The translations under genes were made by a program, and so were the position numbers. From NCBI GenBank assembly GCA_012729335.1, contig JAAYDJ010000010.1, positions 45,976 to 109,975 of the forward strand: 64,000 nucleotides of DNA. Reading direction: 5' to 3'. This DNA is from Bacteroidales bacterium (GTDB lineage Bacteria > Bacteroidota > Bacteroidia > Bacteroidales > Prolixibacteraceae). Shown piece by piece: positions 33,907-43,277 of this stretch. Numbering within the stretch: the stretch's first letter is position 1; the number at the start of each line of letters is the position of its first letter. The notes below the pieces were generated by a model. It was not told the DNA's origin and searched no databases. It was given only the letters and a program-made list of their open reading frames with translations.

Positions 33907-34980
33907 TTATTTTAAAGGTGTTGAAGGACCGGGAGGAGTGTCGAGCAGATCGTATTTCTGTTTACGTTTTTTCCACCGGTCACGGGCATACTCCTGCATG
34001 TCGGCGATTTTGTCTTTTTCGTCGACAATCTCGAAGCCCAGTAGTGTTTCCACGATATCCTCCATGGTGACAATTCCGTCGATACCCCCGTATTCATCCA
34101 CGATGATGGCGATTTGTTCTTTTTTATCGAGGAGGGTTTCCCAAACGTTAAAAAGCGGCTTGGACTTATAGAAGACCACAATATCCCTGCGGAGGTCTTT
34201 CAGCCTGAGGTGGACCTGGTCCTCGGCCAGCTTTTCGAAGACCTGCTCCCGGAAGACGTACCCGGTGATGTTTTCGAAGTAACCTGAATAGACGGGGATC
34301 CGGGAGTAATAGAGAAACTGTTTTTTCTGGAGGAACTCTTCCAGTCCCATGTTTTCATCGGCGGCGGTGACCACCACCCGGGGTGTCATGATTTCAGAGA
34401 CGCTGACCGATTTGAGGCGCATAAGGTTCTGGATGATTTTCTGTTCCTTTTCCTCGAAGACCCCTTCCGTGCGTCCGATGGAAGCCATCACCGAGAGTTC
34501 CTCGCGGCTGACGGTCTGTTCGTTTTCGTGGCGGGCAAACAGACGCGTGATGAGCCCAGAGAGGATCACAAAAGGGTAGGTAACAAACATCATTACCCTG
34601 ATAATTTGGCCGGCAGGGATCGAGAGCTGTTTGGAGAAACGGGTGCCGATGGATTTGGGCACGATTTCCGAGAAAACAAGGATCAGCAGGGTGAGCACAA
34701 CGGAAACGATTCCGAAGATGGCTTCTCCCCATATTTTGGTGGCCTGGGCGCCTACCCCCGCCGCCCCGATGGTGTGCGCGATGGTGTTCAGGGTGAGAAT
34801 GGCCGTGATCGGCCGGTCGATGTTTTGCTTTAGCCGGAGCATAATTCCTGCTGTCTTGACCCCTTCTTCCAACTTTACCGCCAGATAGGTGTTGGAAGAG
34901 GAAAGCAACACCGCTTCCATAACAGAACAAAGAAACGAAATGAGCAGCGCGATGGCCAGATAAGTAAAGAGCAGAATCAT
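33907..34980 (-). CDS. CNNM/hemolysin C-like membrane protein with CBS domains
   Basis: The 357-residue product has a DUF21/CNNM transmembrane domain (about 1-150; TYLAIALLISFLCSVMEAVLLSSS, VLTLLILVFSEIVPKSIG). A pair of CBS domains follows (about 190-320), with the usual VSEIMTPRVVV and IAIIVDEYGGIDGIVTMEDIVETLLG phrases. Related proteins (CorB/CorC, YfjD) take part in Mg2+ or Na+ homeostasis. The C-terminal CorC/HlyC domain present in longer relatives is absent, and the protein ends in a basic tail. The next gene on the same strand is a cation antiporter, which fits an ion-homeostasis pair. Confidence 0.9.
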   Translation of the reverse strand: MILLFTYLAIALLISFLCSVMEAVLLSSSNTYLAVKLEEGVKTAGIMLRLKQNIDRPITAILTLNTIAHTIGAAGVGAQATKIWGEAIFGIVSVVLTLLILVFSEIVPKSIGTRFSKQLSIPAGQIIRVMMFVTYPFVILSGLITRLFARHENEQTVSREELSVMASIGRTEGVFEEKEQKIIQNLMRLKSVSVSEIMTPRVVVTAADENMGLEEFLQKKQFLYYSRIPVYSGYFENITGYVFREQVFEKLAEDQVHLRLKDLRRDIVVFYKSKPLFNVWETLLDKKEQIAIIVDEYGGIDGIVTMEDIVETLLGFEIVDEKDKIADMQEYARDRWKKRKQKYDLLDTPPGPSTPLK

Positions 34981-35024
34981 GACAGGATCATTGAGAGGTT
35001 ATATGGTATGGTAATTTGCATAGG

Positions 35025-35978
35025 TCAGCCCATGATGAGAAAGGCCAGATAGCCGGCATATAATGAGAGCAGCAGGATTCCTTCCCATCTTTCTATGCTC
35101 CGGCCTTTCCCTGTGAAGATAAAGATGAAAATCAGGAAACTGAGCAGGAGGTTCATTCCCATGTCAGGTATGGCGCTTTCCGGGACGGTCACGGGATAAA
35201 CCACGGCACTGGTTCCCAGGATGAGAAAAATATTGAAGATGTTGGAGCCGACGATGTTTCCCACGGCGATGTCGGTGTTCTTTTTCCGGGCGGCCACGAT
35301 GGAGGTGGCCAGTTCGGGCAGGGAGGTGCCGGCTGAGACGATGGTCAGGGCGATGATTCTTTCGGGGATTCCCAGGGCGGAGGCCACTTCCACGGCTCCG
35401 TAGACGATCATGCGGCCGCCGGCCACCAGCAAGGCCAGCCCTGCTAGGAGAAGGAGCGTGGCTTTAAGCGGGGGGATATCCCTGACGGTGGTCTCTTCTG
35501 TGAAATCCCCCTTCAGCATCAGCATATAGTTGTAAGCCAGAAAGATGAGGAAGAATAGGAGCAGCAGCATACCGTCAGAACGGGTGATGGCCGCACTTCC
35601 CGCCTTGTCGATCCACTGATCGCCAGCCAGGATAAAAACCACCACACCTGCCAGTAAGGCCAGGGGAACCTCTATCCAGGTGGTCATTTTTTTAACAGCA
35701 AGGGGATAGATCACGGCGGAAATCGCCAGAATGATGCCTACGTTGAATATATTGCTGCCGATGACGTTTCCCATGACTATATCAGGGTTTTTGCCGATGG
35801 CGGCAAAGATGTTGACCACCAGCTCAGGGGCCGATGTGCCGAAAGCCACGATGGTCAGTCCAATGACGATGTTGGGGATGTTGAACCTTTTGGCCAGGGA
35901 GGAGGCGTTGTCTACGAGCAGGTTGGCTCCGTAGATCAATGGAAAGAACCCCGCCACGAGTAAGAGCAGATACCACAT
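35025..35978 (-). CDS. CaCA-family calcium/sodium antiporter
   Basis: The 317-residue product has about ten membrane helices and the two inverted alpha repeats that define Na+/Ca2+ exchangers: GLTIVAFGTSAPELVVN (about 39-55) and ALTIVSAGTSLPELATSI (about 205-222), each with an acidic cation-binding residue. A start at 36020 is possible, but the ATG at 35978 (MWYLLLLVAGFFPL) begins at the first helix. It is divergent from a CDF exporter and upstream of the CNNM gene. Confidence 0.93.
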   Translation of the reverse strand: MWYLLLLVAGFFPLIYGANLLVDNASSLAKRFNIPNIVIGLTIVAFGTSAPELVVNIFAAIGKNPDIVMGNVIGSNIFNVGIILAISAVIYPLAVKKMTTWIEVPLALLAGVVVFILAGDQWIDKAGSAAITRSDGMLLLLFFLIFLAYNYMLMLKGDFTEETTVRDIPPLKATLLLLAGLALLVAGGRMIVYGAVEVASALGIPERIIALTIVSAGTSLPELATSIVAARKKNTDIAVGNIVGSNIFNIFLILGTSAVVYPVTVPESAIPDMGMNLLLSFLIFIFIFTGKGRSIERWEGILLLSLYAGYLAFLIMG

Positions 35979-36052
35979 ATTCCGAATCGTATGTTTTCGC
36001 TGCAAATATCGGAAAATCAAAGGAAGTATAAAAGATTTTAGCTGAAATCGGG

Positions 36053-36083
36053 TTGCAGGGAAGGGATAAAATCCCTATTTTTG
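36053..36083 (+). promoter_or_regulatory. putative promoter of the CDF exporter gene
   Basis: TTG at 36053-36055 and TATTTTTG at 36076-36083 with a 20-nt spacer match the Bacteroidota -33/-7 pattern. The box is 29 nt before the ATG at 36113. Confidence 0.65.
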
Positions 36084-36112
36084 GCACCCTGAGAAGAAAA
36101 AAGTGTGACCTT

Positions 36113-37030
36113 ATGAACGACCATCACATTGGAAATGAGGAAACGCGGGCCAAGAGCGCCAACAGGGTGACCTGGGCAGGTTTCCTGGTCAATGTGATGC
36201 TGACGTTTTTCAAGTTGGTGGCGGGGCTTATCGGTCACAGCGGGGCCATGATTGCCGACGCCATCCATTCACTTTCTGATTTTGTCACTGACCTGGTGGT
36301 ATTGGCCAGCTTCCGGATGGTGAGGAAACCCGCCGATAAAGACCATGATTACGGCCACGGGAAGTTCGAAACCCTGGCCTCAGTATTCATCGGGGTGGCC
36401 CTGTTGGTTGTCGGGGTGGGGATTTTTTACCAGGGTGCGGAAAAGGTTTATTCAGCCCTGGTACTGCGGGCTCCGCTGGAGGCCCCGGGTTGGATTGCCC
36501 TGGTGGCGGCCGGGATCTCCATCGTTACCAAGGAGTGGCTATACCGGTATACTGCGATTGCCGCCAAAAGAATAGACAGTCAGGCGGTCATGGCCAATGC
36601 CTGGCATCACCGCTCCGATGCCCTCTCTTCCCTGGGCACCTTGGCAGGGATCGGAGGGGCCATTCTCCTGGGTGACAAATGGCGGATCCTCGACCCGCTG
36701 GCCGCTGTGGTGGTCAGTGTGTTCATTGTACTGGTCGCCTGGAAAATCTTCCGCGGTGGAATCAGGGAACTCCTCGAGGAGTCGCTCGACGAAGAGACTA
36801 AAACGAAGATCCTTTCCATCGTGGAGGGTGTGGAAGGGGTCATGGAACCCCATGATCTGCGCACCCGTCGCAACGGCAGCCGGATCGTGGTGGACATCCA
36901 TGTACGGGTGAAAAACGACACCACCATCGTGGAGGCACACGACCTGAACAATGTGATTGAATTCCGGCTCCGGGAAGCCTTCGGGGAAAATACCATGATC
37001 AGCATCCATACGGAACCTGAAACCGAATGA
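36113..37030 (+). CDS. cation diffusion facilitator (CDF) metal exporter
   Basis: The 305-residue product has six membrane segments and paired metal-site motifs: DAIHSLSDFVTD (about 44-55) and NAWHHRSDALSS (about 161-172). DHDYGHGKFE, typical of FieF/CzcD-type exporters, lies between them. A C-terminal cytoplasmic ferredoxin-like domain (about 215-300; DIHVRVKNDTTIVEAHDL) binds regulatory metal. The first site has His plus Asp in place of the Asp-rich FieF form, so Zn2+, Fe2+ or Mn2+ are all possible. The ATG at 36113 lies behind a well-matched promoter; an upstream in-frame start at 36053 would precede it. Confidence 0.93.
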   Translation: MNDHHIGNEETRAKSANRVTWAGFLVNVMLTFFKLVAGLIGHSGAMIADAIHSLSDFVTDLVVLASFRMVRKPADKDHDYGHGKFETLASVFIGVALLVVGVGIFYQGAEKVYSALVLRAPLEAPGWIALVAAGISIVTKEWLYRYTAIAAKRIDSQAVMANAWHHRSDALSSLGTLAGIGGAILLGDKWRILDPLAAVVVSVFIVLVAWKIFRGGIRELLEESLDEETKTKILSIVEGVEGVMEPHDLRTRRNGSRIVVDIHVRVKNDTTIVEAHDLNNVIEFRLREAFGENTMISIHTEPETE

Positions 37031-37168
37031 GGCCCCCCGTAGTCTAGATTAACTCTTTGTTATTTTGTTCTGAAGAATCGGTGAAGGGGGAGTTTTCGTG
37101 TCTCCGGGTCGCGGGTAAAGGTTATTTTCGCGCCATTTGCCGGAAACTATTTAAAAGAGATACCATTT

Positions 37169-38479
<1,311 letters not shown>

Positions 38480-38488
38480 AAACGGATT

Positions 38489-38515
38489 TAAGGCAGGAAC
38501 GGGTTTCCTGCCTTA
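38489..38515 (+). terminator. intrinsic terminator after the CoA-transferase gene
   Basis: An 11-bp perfect stem TAAGGCAGGAA/TTCCTGCCTTA with a 5-nt loop, followed by TTAATTT, 10 nt after the stop. Confidence 0.85.
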
Positions 38516-38594
38516 TTAATTTAGACCAGTTATAAAGAGGGTAGTATCTCCCTGTGAGCTAATGAAAATCAGGTCCTGTTTCATTTCTTTCCCT

Positions 38595-38602
38595 TACTTT
38601 TG
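38595..38602 (+). promoter_or_regulatory. putative -7 box for the methylmalonyl-CoA cluster
   Basis: TACTTTTG matches TAnnTTTG, 77 nt before the epimerase ATG. No clear -33 element. Confidence 0.5.
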
Positions 38603-38679
38603 CCCGTCTGAATCAGGAAATCGGTTTGTACAATTTTTTTGTTTTTACGGTTTTTAATCATCAATTAATATAACGTATT

Positions 38680-39081
38680 ATGAATATTACTCATATTGAG
38701 CACATTGGTATTGCCGTGGAGAACCTGGAGGAGGCGATTGCCTTTTATGAAAAGGTTTACGGCCTGAAATGCTATGCCATTGAAGAGGTGGCGGATCAGA
38801 AAGTGAAGACGGCTTTTTTCAAGGTGGGTCAGACTAAGATTGAGTTGCTGGAGTCGACCGATCCTGAGGGGCCGATCGGCAAGTTCATTGCCAACAAGGG
38901 CCAGGGGATCCATCATCTTGCCTTTGCAGTGGAAAATGTAGGGGAAGCTCTGGAGAACGCCGAGGACAACGGAGTAAGGCTGATTGACAAGGGGCCCCGC
39001 AAGGGAGCCGAAGGCTTGAGCATCGGGTTCCTGCATCCGAAGTCTACTTTTGGAGTGTTGACGGAGTTTTGCGCCGAATAA
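38680..39081 (+). CDS. mce: methylmalonyl-CoA epimerase
   Basis: It interconverts the R and S forms of methylmalonyl-CoA between the mutase and the decarboxylase. The 133-residue vicinal-oxygen-chelate protein has the metal ligands in THIEHIGIAVENLEEA (His7 or His9 region), TKIELLESTDP, GQGIHHLAFAVENV and GVLTEFCAE, as in characterised epimerases. It heads a run of five genes with short gaps that makes up a sodium-pumping decarboxylase. The mutase genes are not in this window. Confidence 0.96.
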   Translation: MNITHIEHIGIAVENLEEAIAFYEKVYGLKCYAIEEVADQKVKTAFFKVGQTKIELLESTDPEGPIGKFIANKGQGIHHLAFAVENVGEALENAEDNGVRLIDKGPRKGAEGLSIGFLHPKSTFGVLTEFCAE

Positions 39082-39116
39082 GCCCGGGAAGCGATAAGTT
39101 TTAAAACATCATATGT

Positions 39117-40676
39117 ATGAATAATCAGGATAAAGTAAAGCAGTTGATCGACCTGCGTGTGGAGGCCAAGTTAGGCGGAGGGCAGAAAAGGATTGACACA
39201 CAACACGAAAAGGGCAAGATGACGGCCCGTGAGCGTATCGAATTGTTGTTGGATGAGGGCAGTTTTGAGGAGTTTGATATGTTTGTTTCACACCGGTGCA
39301 CCAACTTCGGGATGGAAAAGACCAAATTCCTGGGAGATGGTGTGGTGACCGGTTACGGGACCATAGATGGGCGGCTGGTTTATGTATTCAGTCAGGATTT
39401 CACGGTTTTCGGGGGTTCCCTGTCGGAAACCTTTGCCTCGAAGATCTGTAAGGTGATGGATGCGGCCACGAAGATGGGCGCACCGGTGATCGGGATCAAC
39501 GATTCGGGGGGTGCCCGTATCCAGGAAGGGGTGACCTCACTGGCCGGGTATGCCGAGATTTTCCAGCGGAACATCATGGCTTCGGGGGTGGTGCCGCAGA
39601 TTTCGGCCATCTTCGGCCCCTGTGCCGGTGGAGCGGTCTATTCTCCGGCCCTCACCGATTTCATCGTCATGAGCAAGGGCTCCTCCTACATGTTTGTGAC
39701 TGGTCCGAAGGTGGTCAAGACCGTAACGGGCGAGGTGGTTACCGATGAGCAGCTGGGCGGCGCCATGGTGCATGCCTCCAAATCGGGGGTGACCCATTTT
39801 GTGGCCGACGATGAGCAGGAAGGGATCGCCCTGATCCGCAAGCTGCTTTCCTACCTTCCCCAGAACAATCTGGAGGAGGCTCCCCTGGCTTTGTGTGACG
39901 ACCCGATCAACCGCCTGGAGGATAGCCTCAACGATATCATCCCTGACAATCCCAACAAACCCTACGATGTGAAGGATGTGATCCATGCCATCGTCGATTA
40001 CGGGGAATTCATGGAAGTGCACCGTTATTATGCCCCGAATATTGTGATTGGCTTTGCCCGTTTCAACGGGATTTCGGTGGGTATCGTAGCCAACCAGCCC
40101 GCTTATCTGGCGGGGGTGCTCGATATCAACGCTTCGCGCAAGGCGGCCCGGTTTGTCCGTTTCTGTGACGCCTTCAACATTCCGATCATCACCCTGGAGG
40201 ATGTGCCCGGATTCCTGCCCGGTACGGCCCAGGAGTATGGCGGCATCATCACCCATGGCGCCAAACTGCTCTTTGCCTATGGCGAGGCTACGGTGCCTAA
40301 AATCACGGTTATCCTGCGCAAAGCATACGGCGGTGCCTATTGTGTGATGAGCTCCAAGCACCTGCGCGGCGACATCAACTATGCCTGGCCGACTGCAGAG
40401 ATTGCCGTGATGGGCCCCAAGGGCGCCATCGAGGTGCTCATGAGCAAGGATATCAAGAAGATTGAAGATCCGGCGGAAAAAGCCGCCTTTGTCGCCAATG
40501 CCGAAGAAGAGTACAAAAACGAGTTTGCCAATCCGTACAATGCTGCCAGGTATGGCTATATCGACGACGTGATCGAACCCCGGAACACCCGTTTCAGGAT
40601 CATCCGTGCGTTGCAGGCCCTGGCTACCAAAAAGGATGTCAATCCGCCGAAGAAACACGGCAATTTACCCCTGTAA
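39117..40676 (+). CDS. mmdA: methylmalonyl-CoA decarboxylase/propionyl-CoA carboxylase carboxyltransferase subunit
   Basis: The 519-residue carboxyltransferase moves CO2 between an acyl-CoA and biotin. It has the two crotonase-like halves, with [47 protein letters not shown], and later [20 protein letters not shown] and the [17 protein letters not shown] oxyanion region. With separate biotin carrier and membrane beta subunits beside it and no biotin carboxylase gene, decarboxylation driving Na+ export is more likely than ATP-driven carboxylation. Confidence 0.95.
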   Translation: MNNQDKVKQLIDLRVEAKLGGGQKRIDTQHEKGKMTARERIELLLDEGSFEEFDMFVSHRCTNFGMEKTKFLGDGVVTGYGTIDGRLVYVFSQDFTVFGGSLSETFASKICKVMDAATKMGAPVIGINDSGGARIQEGVTSLAGYAEIFQRNIMASGVVPQISAIFGPCAGGAVYSPALTDFIVMSKGSSYMFVTGPKVVKTVTGEVVTDEQLGGAMVHASKSGVTHFVADDEQEGIALIRKLLSYLPQNNLEEAPLALCDDPINRLEDSLNDIIPDNPNKPYDVKDVIHAIVDYGEFMEVHRYYAPNIVIGFARFNGISVGIVANQPAYLAGVLDINASRKAARFVRFCDAFNIPIITLEDVPGFLPGTAQEYGGIITHGAKLLFAYGEATVPKITVILRKAYGGAYCVMSSKHLRGDINYAWPTAEIAVMGPKGAIEVLMSKDIKKIEDPAEKAAFVANAEEEYKNEFANPYNAARYGYIDDVIEPRNTRFRIIRALQALATKKDVNPPKKHGNLPL

Positions 40677-40687
40677 AACCGGTTGTG

Positions 40688-41602
40688 ATGAGGTATAAAA
40701 AGCTAATATCCATTGCCGGAGCAGTTCTGCTGGTCCTCTCAGCCTCCCTCACGGGGCTGGCCCAGAGTTCTGCCGACCTCCGGATCAACGAGATTCTGGT
40801 CTACAACGATTCGAATTATGTCGATGACTTCGGCAAACACAGCCCGTGGATCGAGATCTTCAATTCAGCCTATAATTCGGTCGACATCGGAGGGCTTTAT
40901 CTGACCGATGACCTGTCGAATCCCACGAAGTACCCTATTGCCAAGGGGCAGAGTATGACGCGGATTCCCAAGCGGAGTTATCTGGTTTTCTGGGCCGACA
41001 ACCAGCCCACCCACGGGATCCTTCACCTGAATTTCACCCTGGAACCGGGTAAGACCATTGCCCTGTTTGACGCCAACGGCCGCACCCTGATCGATTCGCT
41101 GACCATCCCATTGAACATCGCTCGGGATGTGTCCTATGGAAGGATGGACGATGGCAGCGAAGTATGGGCCAATTTGTCCAAAACCACTCCCAACAGTGAC
41201 AACAACACCGAACCAAAGGCCTCCTCGGGCGATATGTTTGCCCAATATGACCCCACGGGGATCGGAATGGCTATGATCGCCATGGGGGTGGTGTTTTCAG
41301 GACTTGCCGCCTTGTTTTTCTTCTTCAAGATGACAAGCCGGGTGTTGAAACTGGATGTGAAAAAGCAGCTCTCCGCCCGTTCGGTCAGTAAGGCCAGGGC
41401 CGGGAAGGCCGAAACGGCCGATAGCGGGAAAGAGGGACTGGAAATAACAGGGGAAATCAATGCGGCCATCGCCATGACCCTTCACCTGTACTCCAGTGAG
41501 TTGCACGACGCGGAGAACACCGTCCTGACCATCAACAAAGTCTCCCGGACATACTCTCCCTGGAGCTCCAAAATTTACGGATTAAGAAAATTACCAAAAT
41601 AA
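40688..41602 (+). CDS. lamin-tail domain protein fused to an OadG-like gamma/delta subunit
   Basis: The 304-residue product has a signal peptide (about 6-26), an extracytoplasmic lamin-tail (LTD) domain (about 30-150; LRINEILVYNDSNYVDDFGKH, WIEIFN, LYLTDD), then one membrane helix (about 194-216; GMAMIAMGVVFSGLAALFFFF). A charged cytoplasmic tail follows, resembling the small OadG/MmdD subunit that joins the carboxyltransferase to the beta subunit. Its position between mmdA and the biotin carrier is where the gamma/delta subunit gene is expected. The LTD part is an unusual addition, possibly a periplasmic anchor or interaction module. An in-frame GTG precedes the chosen ATG by one codon. Confidence 0.82.
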   Translation: MRYKKLISIAGAVLLVLSASLTGLAQSSADLRINEILVYNDSNYVDDFGKHSPWIEIFNSAYNSVDIGGLYLTDDLSNPTKYPIAKGQSMTRIPKRSYLVFWADNQPTHGILHLNFTLEPGKTIALFDANGRTLIDSLTIPLNIARDVSYGRMDDGSEVWANLSKTTPNSDNNTEPKASSGDMFAQYDPTGIGMAMIAMGVVFSGLAALFFFFKMTSRVLKLDVKKQLSARSVSKARAGKAETADSGKEGLEITGEINAAIAMTLHLYSSELHDAENTVLTINKVSRTYSPWSSKIYGLRKLPK

Positions 41603-41608
41603 CGATCA

Positions 41609-42052
41609 ATGAAGCGGTTTAAATTTACAATAAACGGCAACCAGTATGAGACGGAAGTGCTCAGCATCGAGGATAATGTTGCCGAAATCGAGGTGAATGG
41701 CACCAAATATTACGTGGAGGTCAACAAGGACATCAAGCCGACCAAAACACCCAAACTGGTGCGTTCGGTGGCGGTGCCTTCGACCGATACGGTGCCTTCT
41801 CAGGCCAAAACCAGTCGTCCCGACGCCCCCAAGGGCGCCGGAAGCATCAAGTCCCCTCTGCCGGGCGTGATCCTGGAAGTATTGGTCAGGGAAGGTGATA
41901 CGGTTAAACTTGGCCAAAAGCTGCTGGTTCTGGAAGCGATGAAAATGGAAAATAACATTGAAGCCGACAAACCCGGAAAAGTGACCTCCATCCTTAAACA
42001 CAAAGGGGATTCGGTCATGGAAGGGGATGTCCTTATTGTCATAGGAGAGTAA
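41609..42052 (+). CDS. biotin carboxyl carrier subunit
   Basis: The 147-residue product has an N-terminal beta region (MKRFKFTINGNQYETEV), a Pro/Ala-Thr linker (about 50-72) and a C-terminal biotinyl domain with LEAMKMENNIEADKPG. Biotin would be attached at Lys112. It carries CO2 from the carboxyltransferase to the membrane subunit. It starts 6 nt after the LTD-OadG gene. Confidence 0.95.
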   Translation: MKRFKFTINGNQYETEVLSIEDNVAEIEVNGTKYYVEVNKDIKPTKTPKLVRSVAVPSTDTVPSQAKTSRPDAPKGAGSIKSPLPGVILEVLVREGDTVKLGQKLLVLEAMKMENNIEADKPGKVTSILKHKGDSVMEGDVLIVIGE

Positions 42053-42055
42053 ATT

Positions 42056-43219
42056 ATGGAGCATTCCGGAAGTTTCTTCGGTTTTGTGCTGGAGCATCTG
42101 GAGAAGTTTCTCTCCTTTACTGCTTTTGCCAATCTGACCGCAGGCCATCTGATCATGATCGTGATCGGCCTGATCTTTATTTACCTGGCCATTGCCAAAG
42201 AGTATGAACCCATGTTGCTGGTTCCCATTGGATTCGGAATCCTGGTCGGCAACATCGCCTTTTCACCCGGATATCAGATCGGGGTATATGAGTCGGGAAG
42301 TGTGCTCAACTATCTCTATTTCGGGGTGTTGCAAGGGGTTTATCCGCCTCTGATCTTTCTGGGGATCGGGGCGATGACCGATTTCTCGGCGCTGATCTCC
42401 AATCCGAAGCTGATTCTGATCGGGGCTGCGGCCCAGCTGGGCATCTTCGGGGCCTATGCCATTGCCTTGGCTTTAGGCTTCAGTCCAGCCGAATCGGGTG
42501 CCATCGCGATCATCGGCGGTGCCGACGGCCCGACGGCCATCTTCCTCTCTTCGAAGCTGGCCCCTGACCTGATGGGGGCTATCGCCATCTCGGCCTATTC
42601 CTATATGGCCCTGGTGCCGGTCATCCAGCCACCCATCATGAGGCTGCTCACCAATAAAAAAGAGCGGCTCATCAGGATGAAACCTCCCCGTGCCGTTTCT
42701 AAAACCGAAAAAATCGTCTTTCCCATCAGCGGCCTGCTGCTGACCACCTTCCTGGTGCCGAGCGGCCTTCCCCTGCTGGGGATGCTTTTCTTCGGAAACC
42801 TGTTGAAGGAGAGTACGGTGACCAAACGGCTGGCCGATACGGCCAAAGGACCGCTGATTGACATCGTGACCATCCTGATCGGCCTTACTGTCGGGGCCTC
42901 CACACAGGCCACCACCTTCCTGACCCCCAAATCGGTGGGCATCTTCATCCTGGGAGCCCTCTCCTTTATCATTGCCACCACTGGTGGAGTGCTCTTCGTG
43001 AAGTTTTTCAACCTTTTCCTGAAGGAAGGAAACAAGATCAATCCGCTTATTGGCAACTCGGGGGTGTCGGCAGTACCTGACAGCGCCCGCGTGTCGCAGG
43101 TGGTCGGACTGGAGTACGACAAAACCAATTACCTGCTGATGCATGCCATGGGACCCAATGTGGCGGGTGTGATCGGCAGCGCCGTGGCGGCAGGTATCCT
43201 GCTCAGCTTCCTGGCTTAG
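42056..43219 (+). CDS. sodium-translocating decarboxylase beta subunit
   Basis: The 387-residue integral membrane protein belongs to the OadB/MmdB/GcdB family, which decarboxylates carboxybiotin and exports Na+. It has about nine to eleven helices, GAMTDFSALISNPKLIL (about 103-119), the Na+-site motif IGGADGPTAIFLSS (about 153-166, with the essential Asp) and ISAYSYMALVPVIQPP. It starts 3 nt after the biotin carrier, and an 18-bp terminator closes the operon. Confidence 0.96.
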   Translation: MEHSGSFFGFVLEHLEKFLSFTAFANLTAGHLIMIVIGLIFIYLAIAKEYEPMLLVPIGFGILVGNIAFSPGYQIGVYESGSVLNYLYFGVLQGVYPPLIFLGIGAMTDFSALISNPKLILIGAAAQLGIFGAYAIALALGFSPAESGAIAIIGGADGPTAIFLSSKLAPDLMGAIAISAYSYMALVPVIQPPIMRLLTNKKERLIRMKPPRAVSKTEKIVFPISGLLLTTFLVPSGLPLLGMLFFGNLLKESTVTKRLADTAKGPLIDIVTILIGLTVGASTQATTFLTPKSVGIFILGALSFIIATTGGVLFVKFFNLFLKEGNKINPLIGNSGVSAVPDSARVSQVVGLEYDKTNYLLMHAMGPNVAGVIGSAVAAGILLSFLA

Positions 43220-43236
43220 TTCATCCCTATCCGATA

Positions 43237-43277
43237 ATAAAAGCAAAAACGCCCGTCCAGGGCGTTTTTGCTTTTAT
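43237..43277. terminator. strong bidirectional terminator
   Basis: A perfect 18-bp stem with a 5-nt loop (GTCCA); arms at 43237-43254 and 43260-43277, the GC core flanked by A and T tracts. It separates the plus-strand decarboxylase operon from the minus-strand 1511-aa gene, whose TAA stop (43274-43276) lies inside the stem. Confidence 0.92.
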
